NCBI RefSeq assembly: GCF_014203595.1
Contig: NZ_JACHJK010000005.1
Location: 216,105 to 280,104 of the forward strand
Length of the DNA: 64,000 nt
From: Streptomyces echinatus
Lineage (GTDB): Bacteria > Actinomycetota > Actinomycetes > Streptomycetales > Streptomycetaceae
Direction of reading: 5' to 3'
The notes under the pieces are model-generated. The model saw only the letters and a program-made list of their open reading frames with translations. It did not search any database and was not told where the DNA came from. This document shows, piece after piece, positions 32,510 through 40,440 of this stretch. Each line of letters begins with the position of its first letter. Position 1 is the stretch's first letter. Made by a program: the position numbers and the translations under genes.

Positions 32510-33301
32510 TCACCGCCCCCGGAAATCCGGTTCCCTGCGCTCCACGAAGGCCCGCAGGCCCTCCTGGGCGTCCCGCGTCGTCATGTTGATCTCCTGGGCC
32601 CAGGACTCGGCGGCGAAGGCGGACGCGCGGTCGCCGTCGAGGGACGTGTTCACCAGGTGCTTGGTCAGGGCGAGGGACCTCGTCGGACCCAAGGCCAGGC
32701 GGGCCGCCCACGTGTGGGACGTCTTCTCCAGCTCGGCGTCCGGGACGACCCGGTTGACCAGGCCCAGCCGCTCCGCCTCCGCCGCCGGCAGCGCGTCCCC
32801 GAAGAACATCAGTTCCTTCGCCCGCCGGGGTCCGATCAGCCGGGGGAGCAGATAGGCGCCGCCGCCGTCCGGGACCAGGCCGCGGCGGACGAACACCTCG
32901 ATGAACCGGGCCGATTCGGCGGCCAGGACCAGGTCGCAGGCGAAGGCCAGATGCGCGCCGATGCCCGCCGCCGTCCCGTTCACGGCGGCCAGCACCGGCT
33001 TCTCGCAGTCCAGGACGGCCGCGATCAGGCGCTGGGCGCCGAGGCGCAGCACGCGGGCCACGTCCCCGGTGAGCCGCTCACCGGTCCCGGCACCCGCGCG
33101 CAGATCGGCTCCGGCGCAGAAACCGCGCCCGGTCCCGGTCAGGACGACCGCCCGTACGGCGGGGTCGGCGGACGCCTCCGCCAGCAGCTCGACGACCCGG
33201 TCCCGCATGGCGGGGGTGAGGGCGTTGAGCGCGTCCGGGCGGTCCAGGGTGATGTACGCGACCTGGTCGCGAGTTGCGTGGCGGACGTCCGTCACCGGCA
33301 C
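32510..33301 (-). CDS. Enoyl-CoA hydratase/isomerase, PaaG-like
   Basis: 263 residues of the crotonase fold. The oxyanion region is VLTGTGRGFCAGADLRAG (about 52-69) and NGTAAGIGAHLAFACDLVLAAES (about 108). The first catalytic Glu position of rat hydratase is His here (GIGAHLA), while IEVFVRRGLVPDGGGAYLLPR keeps the second Glu and the Asp used by PaaG-type isomerases. Isomerase or epoxyacyl-CoA-type activity is therefore more likely than simple hydration. It overlaps the upstream ligase gene by 10 bases; GTG 33295 is an alternative start. Confidence 0.87.
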   Translation of the reverse strand: MPVTDVRHATRDQVAYITLDRPDALNALTPAMRDRVVELLAEASADPAVRAVVLTGTGRGFCAGADLRAGAGTGERLTGDVARVLRLGAQRLIAAVLDCEKPVLAAVNGTAAGIGAHLAFACDLVLAAESARFIEVFVRRGLVPDGGGAYLLPRLIGPRRAKELMFFGDALPAAEAERLGLVNRVVPDAELEKTSHTWAARLALGPTRSLALTKHLVNTSLDGDRASAFAAESWAQEINMTTRDAQEGLRAFVERREPDFRGR

Positions 33302-35511
33302 ACCACCAACGCGTCCAGTGCCACCGCGCCCTGCCCCCGGGGCAGCACCATCAGCGGGTTGATGTCCAGCTCGGCGATCCGCGAGTCCAGTTCGAGGGCC
33401 ATGCGCTGGACCCGCAGGACCACCTCCACCAGCGCGTCCACATCGGCCGGCGGGCGGCCCCGGACCCCGTCCAGCAGGACCCGGCCGCGGAGTTCGCCGA
33501 GCATGGCGCGGGCCTGGTCCTCACCGAACGGCGGGACGCGGACCGCCGCGTCGCGCAGCACCTCCACCAGCACCCCGCCGAGGCCGACCGTCACCGTCGG
33601 CCCGAAGAGGTCGTCGTGGCCGACGCCGACCATCATCTCCACGCCCTGCTCGACCATCTGGCACACCAGCACCCCGTCCAGCCCGACGCCCTCGTAGCGG
33701 GCGATGTCGGTCAGCTCCCGGTACGCCTCCCGGACCTGGCTCGCCGAGGTCAGGCCGATCTTCACCAGGCCCAGCTCGGTCTTGTGGGCGATCTGCGCGC
33801 CGGACGCCTTCATCACCACCGGGTAGCCCACCTGCCCGGCCGCCCGCACGGCCGCCGCAGCGCTGGTCACCAGCTGCTCGCGCGGCACCCGGATGCCGTA
33901 GGCCCGCAGCAGCTGCTTGGCCGCGTGCTCGCTGAGCTGCCGGCCGGGCTGCATCAGCGCCTCGGCCTTGCGGGAGGACGGGGACGGGGTGCGCGGGGCC
34001 TCCTCGAAGGGGGAGCGGTAGTCCGTCACGAAGCGGTGGTGGTCCAGCCAGGCGCGGACGGCGGTCAGGCAGTTGCCGACGGTCCGGAAGGTGGCCACGC
34101 GGGAGGAGCCGAGCAGCACCTCCCGGTACGCCGGCTCGGTGCCGGCCGGCGAGCCCCACACCACGCACACCAGCTTGTCCGTCTCCTCGGCGGCCGCGAC
34201 CAGGTCCTGGACGAGCCGGTCGCTGAGCGGCGGGAAGGGGCCGGTGACCGGGCAGATGAGCACGCCGACGGCCGGGTCGGCGAGGATCGCGTCGATGATC
34301 TTGCGGCCACGCCAGTCACCCACCGGGTGGCCGCCGTTGTCCACCGGGTTGGCCACGCTCAGGTACTCCGGTATCCACTGGTGCAGTTCGGCCTGTTTCT
34401 CCGGCGACAGCCTCGGCAGCCGGAGCCCGGCCCCGGCGGCCAGGTCGGCGACGTGCGCGCCCGTGCCGCCGGAGATGGAGCAGACGGCCACCCCCTCGGC
34501 CAGCGGCGGCCTGGCCCGCGCCAGCAGGGCGGCGGTGTCCTGGAGTTCGTCCAGGGCGTCGACGCGAATCACGCCGTACTGCCGCATGGCCGCGTCCACC
34601 ACGTCGTCGGCGCCGGTGAGCTTGCCGGTGTGCGAGGCCGCCGTCCGGGCGCCGGTCTCGGTGCGGCCCACCTTCACGGCGACCACCGGCACCTTGCGGC
34701 GGGCGGCGCGGTCGGCGGCCAGGAGGAAGGAGCGGCCGTCCTTGAGCCCCTCGATGTAGCAGGCGATGGCGCCGACCTCGGGCTGTTCGGCGAACCAGGA
34801 CAGGAAGTCGGCGGTCTCCAGATCGGCCTCGTTGCCGGTGGGCGCCCAGTGCGAGAGCCGGATGCCCAGCTCCTGCAGGGCGAACACGGGCCGGCCCTGG
34901 TGCCCGGACTGGGTGATCAGCGCGATGGCCGGCCCGGACAGGTCCTCCCGGAACCGCTCGAAGGCGTTGAGGTTGGTGTTCGGGCCGAGCAGCCGCAGGC
35001 CCGAGCGCCGTACCGCCTCGGCCAGCCGCTCCTGCGCCTCGGCGCCCGCCTCCCCGGTCTCGGCGAACCCGGAGGCGAAGGCCACCGCGAACTTCACCTT
35101 CGCCTCCGCGAGTTCCTCGATCACGGGCAGCGGGTCGGCCACCAGCAGCACGGCCAGGTCGACCTGTTCGGGCAGCTCGGCGACGGTGGCCGCGCAGGGC
35201 AGGCCGAACACGGACGAGCGGGTCGGATGCACCGGGTGCACCCGCGCCCCGACCCGCCCGGCCCAGTCGAGCAGCTGCCTAGTGATCCCCGTGCTGGGCC
35301 GCCCCTCGGTGTCGGAGGCGCCGATCACGGCGACGGATCCGGGCCGGAAGAACCGGGTCAGGTCGGGTACGTCCGCGTGCAGCGGGCGGCCTCCGACGTC
35401 GAGGTCCGCCACCCGGTCGTGCACGACGGGGCCGGTCCGCTGCTCGCCGCAGGCGATGACCAGGGCCCGGCGGGAGTCGGTGGTGAGGGTGCCGTGGGTC
35501 GATCCGAGCAT
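33292..35511 (-). CDS. Acyl-CoA ligase (ADP-forming), alpha-beta fusion
   Basis: 739 residues. CoA-binding domain (about 50-150: FRPGSVAVIGASDTEGRPSTGI), succinyl-CoA-ligase-like domain (about 180-480: ALITQSGHQGRPVFALQELG, ASHTGKLTGADDVVDAAM) and a C-terminal ATP-grasp domain (about 510-739: ASGAQIAHKTELGLVKIG, MMVGVGHDDLFGPTVTVGLGG, ELDINPLMVLP). Forms acyl-CoA from acid, ATP and CoA with a phosphohistidine intermediate. ATG 35511 lies downstream of the operator pair and has AGGAGG upstream; a GTG 30 bases earlier would be almost at the transcription start. Confidence 0.9.
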   Translation of the reverse strand: MLGSTHGTLTTDSRRALVIACGEQRTGPVVHDRVADLDVGGRPLHADVPDLTRFFRPGSVAVIGASDTEGRPSTGITRQLLDWAGRVGARVHPVHPTRSSVFGLPCAATVAELPEQVDLAVLLVADPLPVIEELAEAKVKFAVAFASGFAETGEAGAEAQERLAEAVRRSGLRLLGPNTNLNAFERFREDLSGPAIALITQSGHQGRPVFALQELGIRLSHWAPTGNEADLETADFLSWFAEQPEVGAIACYIEGLKDGRSFLLAADRAARRKVPVVAVKVGRTETGARTAASHTGKLTGADDVVDAAMRQYGVIRVDALDELQDTAALLARARPPLAEGVAVCSISGGTGAHVADLAAGAGLRLPRLSPEKQAELHQWIPEYLSVANPVDNGGHPVGDWRGRKIIDAILADPAVGVLICPVTGPFPPLSDRLVQDLVAAAEETDKLVCVVWGSPAGTEPAYREVLLGSSRVATFRTVGNCLTAVRAWLDHHRFVTDYRSPFEEAPRTPSPSSRKAEALMQPGRQLSEHAAKQLLRAYGIRVPREQLVTSAAAAVRAAGQVGYPVVMKASGAQIAHKTELGLVKIGLTSASQVREAYRELTDIARYEGVGLDGVLVCQMVEQGVEMMVGVGHDDLFGPTVTVGLGGVLVEVLRDAAVRVPPFGEDQARAMLGELRGRVLLDGVRGRPPADVDALVEVVLRVQRMALELDSRIAELDINPLMVLPRGQGAVALDALVVCR

Positions 35512-35548
35512 CGTTCCGCCCGCCTCCTGTGAGACAGCCACCTGGTAA

Positions 35549-35587
35549 CTGACGCCTAGTCAGATTACTGAACTGACGGTACGTCAG
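35549..35587 (-). promoter_or_regulatory. Paired TetR-type operators before the ADP-forming ligase
   Basis: CTGACGCCTAGTCAG (35549-35563) and CTGACGGTACGTCAG (35573-35587), centres 24 bp apart. On the minus strand TTCCTG, 17 bases and TAATCT form a promoter, with its -10 between the two sites. Confidence 0.8.
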
Positions 35588-35703
35588 GAACTGCTCGGAC
35601 CGCCAAAGTTACCGCCGGGTGGGAAAACGGGGCGGGCGGCGGACGGTCAGCGGACAGGGATCGGGCTGGGGGTCGGCCGCTCCCAGGGGGTGATACCCGC
35701 CGG

Positions 35704-36888
35704 CTACCGGGTGCGAAAACCCTTCGCCACGGCCCGCGCGATCTTCCCCGCGTCGATCGCCAGCTCACGGAGCATCCCGCTGATCGGATTGGTGAACCCG
35801 GTGAAGTGCAGGCCGGGCGCCTGCGCGTGCGTACGGCCGCCGTGCGCCACCGGTCTGCCGCGCCCGTCCAGCACCCCGAGATGCCCGACGAGCCCCTCCA
35901 GCGCGCGGACGTACCCGGTCGCCGCGATCACCGCGTCGGGCGAGATCCGGCTGCCGTCGGCGAGGACCACCTTGCCGTCCTCGAACGCCTCCACGGCGGC
36001 CACGATCTCCACCTTCCCCTTGCGTACCGCGTCGATCAGACCGACGTCCTGGACCGGGATCGCGCCCTGCCGGGCCCTGCTGTACAGGCCGGTGTCCGGG
36101 CGCGGCAGCCCGTGCCCGGACAGGTCCGGCGTGCTGAGCCGCCCCACCGGCCCGGCGAGCCGGTCCACGAGCCGCACCGGCAGTCGCCGGACCAGCACGC
36201 CCGTGTACTGGGCGGCCCAGCCGAGGGTCGACCTGCGCAGGATGTGCGGCGCCGTGCGCACCGCCAGCCGCACCCGGGCGGCCCCGCCCTCCACCAGGTC
36301 CACGGCGATCTCCGCGCCGGTGTTGCCGATCCCGACGACGAGCACGTCGCGGTCGCGGTACGGCTCGGCGTCGCGGTAGCCGCCGGCGTGCAGCAGCTCA
36401 CCGCCGTAACTCTCACGGCCCGGCCAGTCGGGCAGCCGGGGGGTGTGGTTGAAGCCGGTGGCGACGACCACCGCGCTGCCGGTCAGCTCCCGGCCGCCGG
36501 AGGCGTGCAGCAGCCACCCGGTGTCGTCCCCGGTCCGCTCGACGCGGTGGACCTCCACGCCGGTGACGATCTCCAGCTCATGGTGTTCGGCGTACTTCTC
36601 CAGGTACCGCACCACGTTGTCCCGCGAGACCCAGCGCCCGAACTTCCGGGGCATGCCGAGGCCCGGCAGCGCGGACAGCCGTCGGGTGGTGTGCAGCCGC
36701 AGACGGTCGTAGTGGCCGCGCCAGGAGGCGCCGACCAGGTCGGACCGCTCCAGGACCACGGCCCGTATGCCCCGCGCCCGCAGCGCGTGAGCGGCGGCGA
36801 GGCCGCCCGGACCGGCGCCGATCACATAGACCGGGCGGTCGGCGGGGGTCGCCGAGAGGTGTACGGGAGAAGGACGGGAGTCGGCCAT
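35704..36888 (-). CDS. FAD/NAD(P)-dependent flavin monooxygenase-like protein
   Basis: 394 residues. Two Rossmann motifs are clear: VIGAGPGGLAAAHAL (about 21-35, FAD) and VVGIGNTGAEIAVDL (about 175-189, NADPH). The linker VVVATGFNHTPRLPDWPG (about 135) and an ATGY motif near 330 belong to the flavin-containing/Baeyer-Villiger/YUCCA group. The FMO fingerprint FxGxxxHxxxY is not obvious, so the oxidised substrate is open. No SD precedes ATG 36888; a GTG 18 bases upstream is an alternative. The gene has no regulon operator. Confidence 0.85.
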   Translation of the reverse strand: MADSRPSPVHLSATPADRPVYVIGAGPGGLAAAHALRARGIRAVVLERSDLVGASWRGHYDRLRLHTTRRLSALPGLGMPRKFGRWVSRDNVVRYLEKYAEHHELEIVTGVEVHRVERTGDDTGWLLHASGGRELTGSAVVVATGFNHTPRLPDWPGRESYGGELLHAGGYRDAEPYRDRDVLVVGIGNTGAEIAVDLVEGGAARVRLAVRTAPHILRRSTLGWAAQYTGVLVRRLPVRLVDRLAGPVGRLSTPDLSGHGLPRPDTGLYSRARQGAIPVQDVGLIDAVRKGKVEIVAAVEAFEDGKVVLADGSRISPDAVIAATGYVRALEGLVGHLGVLDGRGRPVAHGGRTHAQAPGLHFTGFTNPISGMLRELAIDAGKIARAVAKGFRTR

Positions 36889-37047
36889 GAGCGGGAGCGT
36901 AATCACCCACCCGGTTGATGGGTCTCGGTCAAGACCGGAATTGGTTGCGGATTGATCACGTGTGCACGGGAAGCGTGCCCGGGCCGTGAAGGAAACCGCG
37001 CCGCCGGGTCCGGAACACCTGCCGGGCCCCTCGGCAGGACGGCGGAT

Positions 37048-37062
37048 CTGACGTACCGTCAG
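37048..37062 (+). promoter_or_regulatory. TetR-type operator over the -10 of a leaderless promoter
   Basis: CTGACGTACCGTCAG contains TACCGT (37054-37059) as -10. Seven bases separate it from the A of ATG 37067. A weak TCGGCA (37031-37036) lies 17 bases upstream as -35. Confidence 0.78.
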
Positions 37063-37066
37063 ATCC

Positions 37067-37516
37067 ATGGACGCGATATGGCTGGACGGCGCTCAGTGGC
37101 TGGCGGTGCTGCGCATCGGCCTCGGTCTGTGGTGGCTGGAGAGCTGGCGGCACAAGGACAAGAAGGCCTGGTTCGAGCGCGGGAGCGGCATCGCCTGGGC
37201 GGCGGACGTGGCGGCGGAACACCGGTGGGCGGCGGTGCGTTCGGGATTCGAGGCGGTGGTGAAACCTAACCCGAAGCTGATGGCGTACGTCGTGGCCTAC
37301 GCCGAGCTGTCCCTGGGCCTCGGCCTGATCCTCGGCTTCCTGACCCCGGTCGCGCTGGCGGCCGGCCTCCTGCTCAACGCGGTCTACTTCATCCTCATGA
37401 TCCACGACTGGGCGGAACAGGGCCAGAACTCGATGATGGCCCTGATCTCCCTGGTCGGCTTCTTCGGCATGGCCTGGCAGACGTGGTCGCTGGACGCCTG
37501 GCTGGGGTGGTTCTGA
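37067..37516 (+). CDS. DoxX-family membrane protein
   Basis: 149 residues with three to four hydrophobic helices: LAVLRIGLGLWWLESW (about 13-28), YVVAYAELSLGLGLILGFLTPVALAAGLLLNAVYFILMI (about 74-112) and MMALISLVGFFGMAWQTW. DoxX proteins are small quinone-linked or uncharacterised membrane subunits. The WLESWRHKDKKAWFERG loop is typical of the actinobacterial subset. The mRNA is probably leaderless. The stop overlaps the DUF35 start (TGATG). Confidence 0.87.
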   Translation: MDAIWLDGAQWLAVLRIGLGLWWLESWRHKDKKAWFERGSGIAWAADVAAEHRWAAVRSGFEAVVKPNPKLMAYVVAYAELSLGLGLILGFLTPVALAAGLLLNAVYFILMIHDWAEQGQNSMMALISLVGFFGMAWQTWSLDAWLGWF

Positions 37517-37935
37517 TGGGCGCGGCTCGCCACGACCTCCCGGAACCCGACGCCTTCACCCGCACCTACTGGGAGGCCGCGGCCCACGGCCGCCTGCTGA
37601 TCCGCCGCTGCGCGGCCTGCGCCCGGGCCCACCACTACCCCCGCGAGTTCTGCCCGCACTGCTGGAGCGACGAGGTGACCTGGGAGGAGGCCGGCGGCCG
37701 GGCCACGCTCTACACGTGGTCCACGGTCCACCACAACGACCTCCCCCCGTTCACCGGCCGCACCCCCTACCTGGCCGCGGTGGTCGACCTCGACGAGGGC
37801 CCGAGGATGATGACGGAACTCGTGGACTGCCCCGAGGACACCGTGCGGGCCGGGATGCCGCTGGAGGTGACCTTCCGGGACCGGATCCCGGTGTTCCGGG
37901 CGGCCCCGGGCGGCCTCACTTCCACGGGTCGGTGA
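37516..37935 (+). CDS. DUF35 zinc-ribbon/OB-fold protein, thiolase partner
   Basis: 139 residues. A rubredoxin-like zinc ribbon has CAAC and CPHC (about residues 32-35 and 46-49), followed by an OB-fold (YTWSTVHHNDLPPF, PYLAAVVDLDEGPRMMTEL). These are ChsH2-type partners of thiolase-like Ltp proteins in acyl-CoA carbon-carbon bond cleavage. The likely partner is the thiolase-like gene at 39193. The last 20 bases overlap the convergent CMD-like gene. Confidence 0.9.
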   Translation: MGAARHDLPEPDAFTRTYWEAAAHGRLLIRRCAACARAHHYPREFCPHCWSDEVTWEEAGGRATLYTWSTVHHNDLPPFTGRTPYLAAVVDLDEGPRMMTELVDCPEDTVRAGMPLEVTFRDRIPVFRAAPGGLTSTGR

Positions 37936-38422
37936 ACGACCGGCCGGGCACCGGCTTGGCGATGAGCGCTATCGGGACGAAGAAGTTGACCTGGCCGATC
38001 GCGAACATCAACGTGGCCAGCGCCTTCCCCGTGTAGTGCCCGGCCGCCTGCGCGTACAGCTCGTCCGGGACCCGCTCGCCCGCCGCGGACGGCTGGAGCA
38101 CGGCCTCCGTCAGCGCCAGCGCCGCCCGCTCGGCGGCCGTGAAGTACGGCGAGTCCTGCCAGGACGCCACCGAGGTGATCCGCTCCTCCGGCTCCCCGGC
38201 CTTGCGCAGGAAACCCGTGTGCAGCACGGTCAGATAGGTGCTGCCGACGATCTGCCCGGCCCTCAGCTGGACCAGGCCGATCGTGGAGCGCGGCACCGAA
38301 CCGTTGCCGGTGGCCCGGAACAGGGCCGCCGACACCTGCGCCAGCTCGGGGACGAGCTCCGCCGGGTCCTCGGGCATCCGCGGGGTCATCGGGATCTCCG
38401 CCGTGATCGAACGCGTTTCCAT
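37916..38422 (-). CDS. Carboxymuconolactone decarboxylase-like protein without redox Cys
   Basis: 168 residues of the AhpD-like all-helical fold. IGLVQLRAGQIVGSTYLTVLHTGFLRKAG (about 60-88) aligns with the CMD signature, and EERITSVASWQDSPYFTAAERAALALTEAV (about 92-121) is the next conserved block. The usual CxxC before the His reads S-T-Y-L, so peroxiredoxin-type or disulfide chemistry is excluded; a decarboxylase-like or structural role remains possible. GAGGAGACGGCG precedes ATG 38422. Confidence 0.83.
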   Translation of the reverse strand: METRSITAEIPMTPRMPEDPAELVPELAQVSAALFRATGNGSVPRSTIGLVQLRAGQIVGSTYLTVLHTGFLRKAGEPEERITSVASWQDSPYFTAAERAALALTEAVLQPSAAGERVPDELYAQAAGHYTGKALATLMFAIGQVNFFVPIALIAKPVPGRSFTDPWK

Positions 38423-38495
38423 CGCCGTCTCCTCGGGCTCTCGGGTTGCTTTCACCGCCCTGACGGATCGCGCCGCGCAAACGTGACCGGCACCC

Positions 38496-39164
38496 TCACG
38501 GCCACAGCAGACCCCGGCTCCAGCCGAACTCCGTGCTCCGGTACTCCAGCCGCACGTGCCGCCGCTCCGCGTCCCCCTGGAAGAACTCCACGGTTTGAGG
38601 CCGCAGCCGGTACAGGGTCCAGGTCGGCGACGGCTCGTCCGGGTGCTGCCGGGCCCGCTCCCAGGCCGCCTGCGACACCTCGCGCAGCTCCGCCAGCGAG
38701 GACAGCTCCTCGCTCTGCCGTCCGGTCAGCGCGGCGGCCAGCGCGCCCGTGGACCGCGCGTGCAGGTCGGCCTGGCTCTCCTCGGCCGGCGCCGACGCGA
38801 CCGGCCCCCGCACCCGCACCTGCCGCCCCAGGGCCGGCCAGTAGAAGGCGAGGGCCGCGTACGGCCGGGCGCTCAGCGCGCGCCCCTTGCGGCTCGTGGC
38901 GTGCGTCGCGAAGGACCAGCCGTCGGCGTCGGCGCCGTGCAGCATCACGATCCGCACGTCCGGCCGGCCCTCCTCGTCCACCGTCGCCAGCGACATGGTG
39001 TGCGGCTCCGGCTGCCCCGCCGCCACCGCCTCCGCGAACCAGCTCGTGAACAGGGCCAGCGGGGTGGGAGGGGCGGTGTCCGGGTCGAACGGCCGCAGGT
39101 GCGTCACCCGGGGCTCCCAGACCCGCAGCGACCGGAGCAGTTCGTGGAGATCCTTTTGTGCCAT
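38496..39164 (-). CDS. PNPOx-family flavoprotein (pdxH paralogue)
   Basis: 222 residues. MSLATVDEEGRPDVRIVMLHGADADGWSFATHATSRKGRALSARP (about 57-100) is the FMN-binding core shared with PdxH, and the C-terminal dimerisation block (QTVEFFQGDAERRHVRLEYRS, ending WSRGLLWP) is retained. PLP-site residues are less conserved than in the pdxH product at 1068, so it is probably a flavin oxidase/reductase with another substrate. The SD is weak. Converges on nothing; it lies between the CMD-like and thiolase-like genes on the same strand. Confidence 0.83.
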   Translation of the reverse strand: MAQKDLHELLRSLRVWEPRVTHLRPFDPDTAPPTPLALFTSWFAEAVAAGQPEPHTMSLATVDEEGRPDVRIVMLHGADADGWSFATHATSRKGRALSARPYAALAFYWPALGRQVRVRGPVASAPAEESQADLHARSTGALAAALTGRQSEELSSLAELREVSQAAWERARQHPDEPSPTWTLYRLRPQTVEFFQGDAERRHVRLEYRSTEFGWSRGLLWP

Positions 39165-39192
39165 GGGGCGAGTATCACCGGTGGCCCGGCTC

Positions 39193-40365
39193 TCAGTCCC
39201 GCCCCAACACCACCGTCCCCGAGGAACAGAACCACCCGCCGGTCCCCGACGCCACCCCCAGCCGCGGCAGCCCGCCGTCCCGTGCCCGCACCTGCCGCTC
39301 CCCGGCCTCCCCGCGCAGCTGACGCACCGCCTCCACCAGCAGGAAGAGCCCCCGCATCCCCGGATGCTGGGCCGACAGGCCGCCCCCGTCCGTGTTCACC
39401 GGCAGCTCCCCGCCCCGCACCAGCAGCCGGTCCTTCCCCACGAACGCCCCGCCCTCGCCCTTCGCGCAGAAGCCCAGGTCCTCCAGGGTCACCAGGGTCA
39501 TGTAGGTGAAGGCGTCGTAGATCTCCGCGAAGTCGACGTCCGCCGGGGTCACCCCGGCCCGCCCGAAGGCCAGCCGGCCGCTCACCGCCGCCGGGGAGAG
39601 GGTGAAGTCCGGCCACTCGGACATGGCGGCGTGCGAGACGTGCTCGCCGGTGCCGAGGACCCAGACCGGGGCCGTCCGGCAGTCCCGTACGTACTCCTCG
39701 GCCGCCAGCAGGACCGCCGCGCCGCCGTCCGAGCGCAGACAGCAGTGCAGTTTCGTGAAGGGATCGGCGATCAACGGTCCGGACAGGACGTCGTCCACCG
39801 TGATCGGGTCGCGGTACATCGCCTCCGGGTTCAGGGCCGCGTTCGCCCTCGCCTGGACCGCCACATGGGCCAGCTGCTCGATCGTCGTGCCGTACTCGAT
39901 CATGTGCCGGCGGGCCGCCATGGCGTACTTGGCGATCAGCGTGTGACCGTAGGGCACCTCGAACTGGAGGGGGCCGCGGGAGCCGAAGGAGAGGTCCCCC
40001 GTCCTGCGGCCCGCCCTGATGTCCGCCCGGGCCGTCGAGCCGTACACCAGCAGCACCGCCTTCGCGTGGCCCGCCGCTATCGCGTCCGCCGCGTGGGCCG
40101 CCATCACCTCCCAGGCCGAGCCGCCGACCGAGGTGGAGTCCACCCAGGTCGGGTGCAGGCCCAGGTACTCGGCGACCTCCACGGGGGCCAGCGTGCCGAG
40201 GCCCGCGGAGGCGAAGCCGTCGACCAGTGAGCGGTCCAGGCCCGCGTCGGCGAGGGCCCGGCGGGCGGCCTGGGCGTGCAGGGCGTAGGCCGTCGCGTCG
40301 TCCACGCGCCCGCAGTCCGACAGGGCCACGCCGACCACGGCGACCTTCCGGCTTCCGCGACTCAT
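39193..40365 (-). CDS. Thiolase-like lipid-transfer protein (Ltp), aldolase candidate
   Basis: 390 residues of the SCP2-thiolase fold. VDFAEIYDAFTYMTLVTLEDLGFCAKGEGGAF (about 281-312) and LPVNTDGGGLSAQHPG (about 323) are family signatures. At the thiolase nucleophile position the sequence reads VGGSAWEV, with Ala instead of Cys, so Claisen-type thiolysis is unlikely. Related Ltp2 enzymes catalyse retro-aldol cleavage of steroid side chains together with a DUF35 partner. GGGAGGAG precedes ATG 40365. It is divergent from the acyl-CoA dehydrogenase at 40441. Confidence 0.88.
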   Translation of the reverse strand: MSRGSRKVAVVGVALSDCGRVDDATAYALHAQAARRALADAGLDRSLVDGFASAGLGTLAPVEVAEYLGLHPTWVDSTSVGGSAWEVMAAHAADAIAAGHAKAVLLVYGSTARADIRAGRRTGDLSFGSRGPLQFEVPYGHTLIAKYAMAARRHMIEYGTTIEQLAHVAVQARANAALNPEAMYRDPITVDDVLSGPLIADPFTKLHCCLRSDGGAAVLLAAEEYVRDCRTAPVWVLGTGEHVSHAAMSEWPDFTLSPAAVSGRLAFGRAGVTPADVDFAEIYDAFTYMTLVTLEDLGFCAKGEGGAFVGKDRLLVRGGELPVNTDGGGLSAQHPGMRGLFLLVEAVRQLRGEAGERQVRARDGGLPRLGVASGTGGWFCSSGTVVLGRD

Positions 40366-40405
40366 GAGAGGGCTCCTCCCTCTGGGCATCTCGTTCCGGC
40401 CCTCC

Positions 40406-40424
40406 TAATATGACGCCCCGTCAG
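40406..40424 (+). promoter_or_regulatory. Promoter -10 and TetR-type operator, divergent region
   Basis: TAATAT (40406-40411) overlaps ATGACGCCCCGTCAG (40410-40424). TGGGCA (40383-40388) lies 17 bases upstream of the -10. It controls the dehydrogenase at 40441 and could also repress the divergent thiolase. Confidence 0.76.
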
Positions 40425-40440
40425 ATATGGAGGGAAGGCC

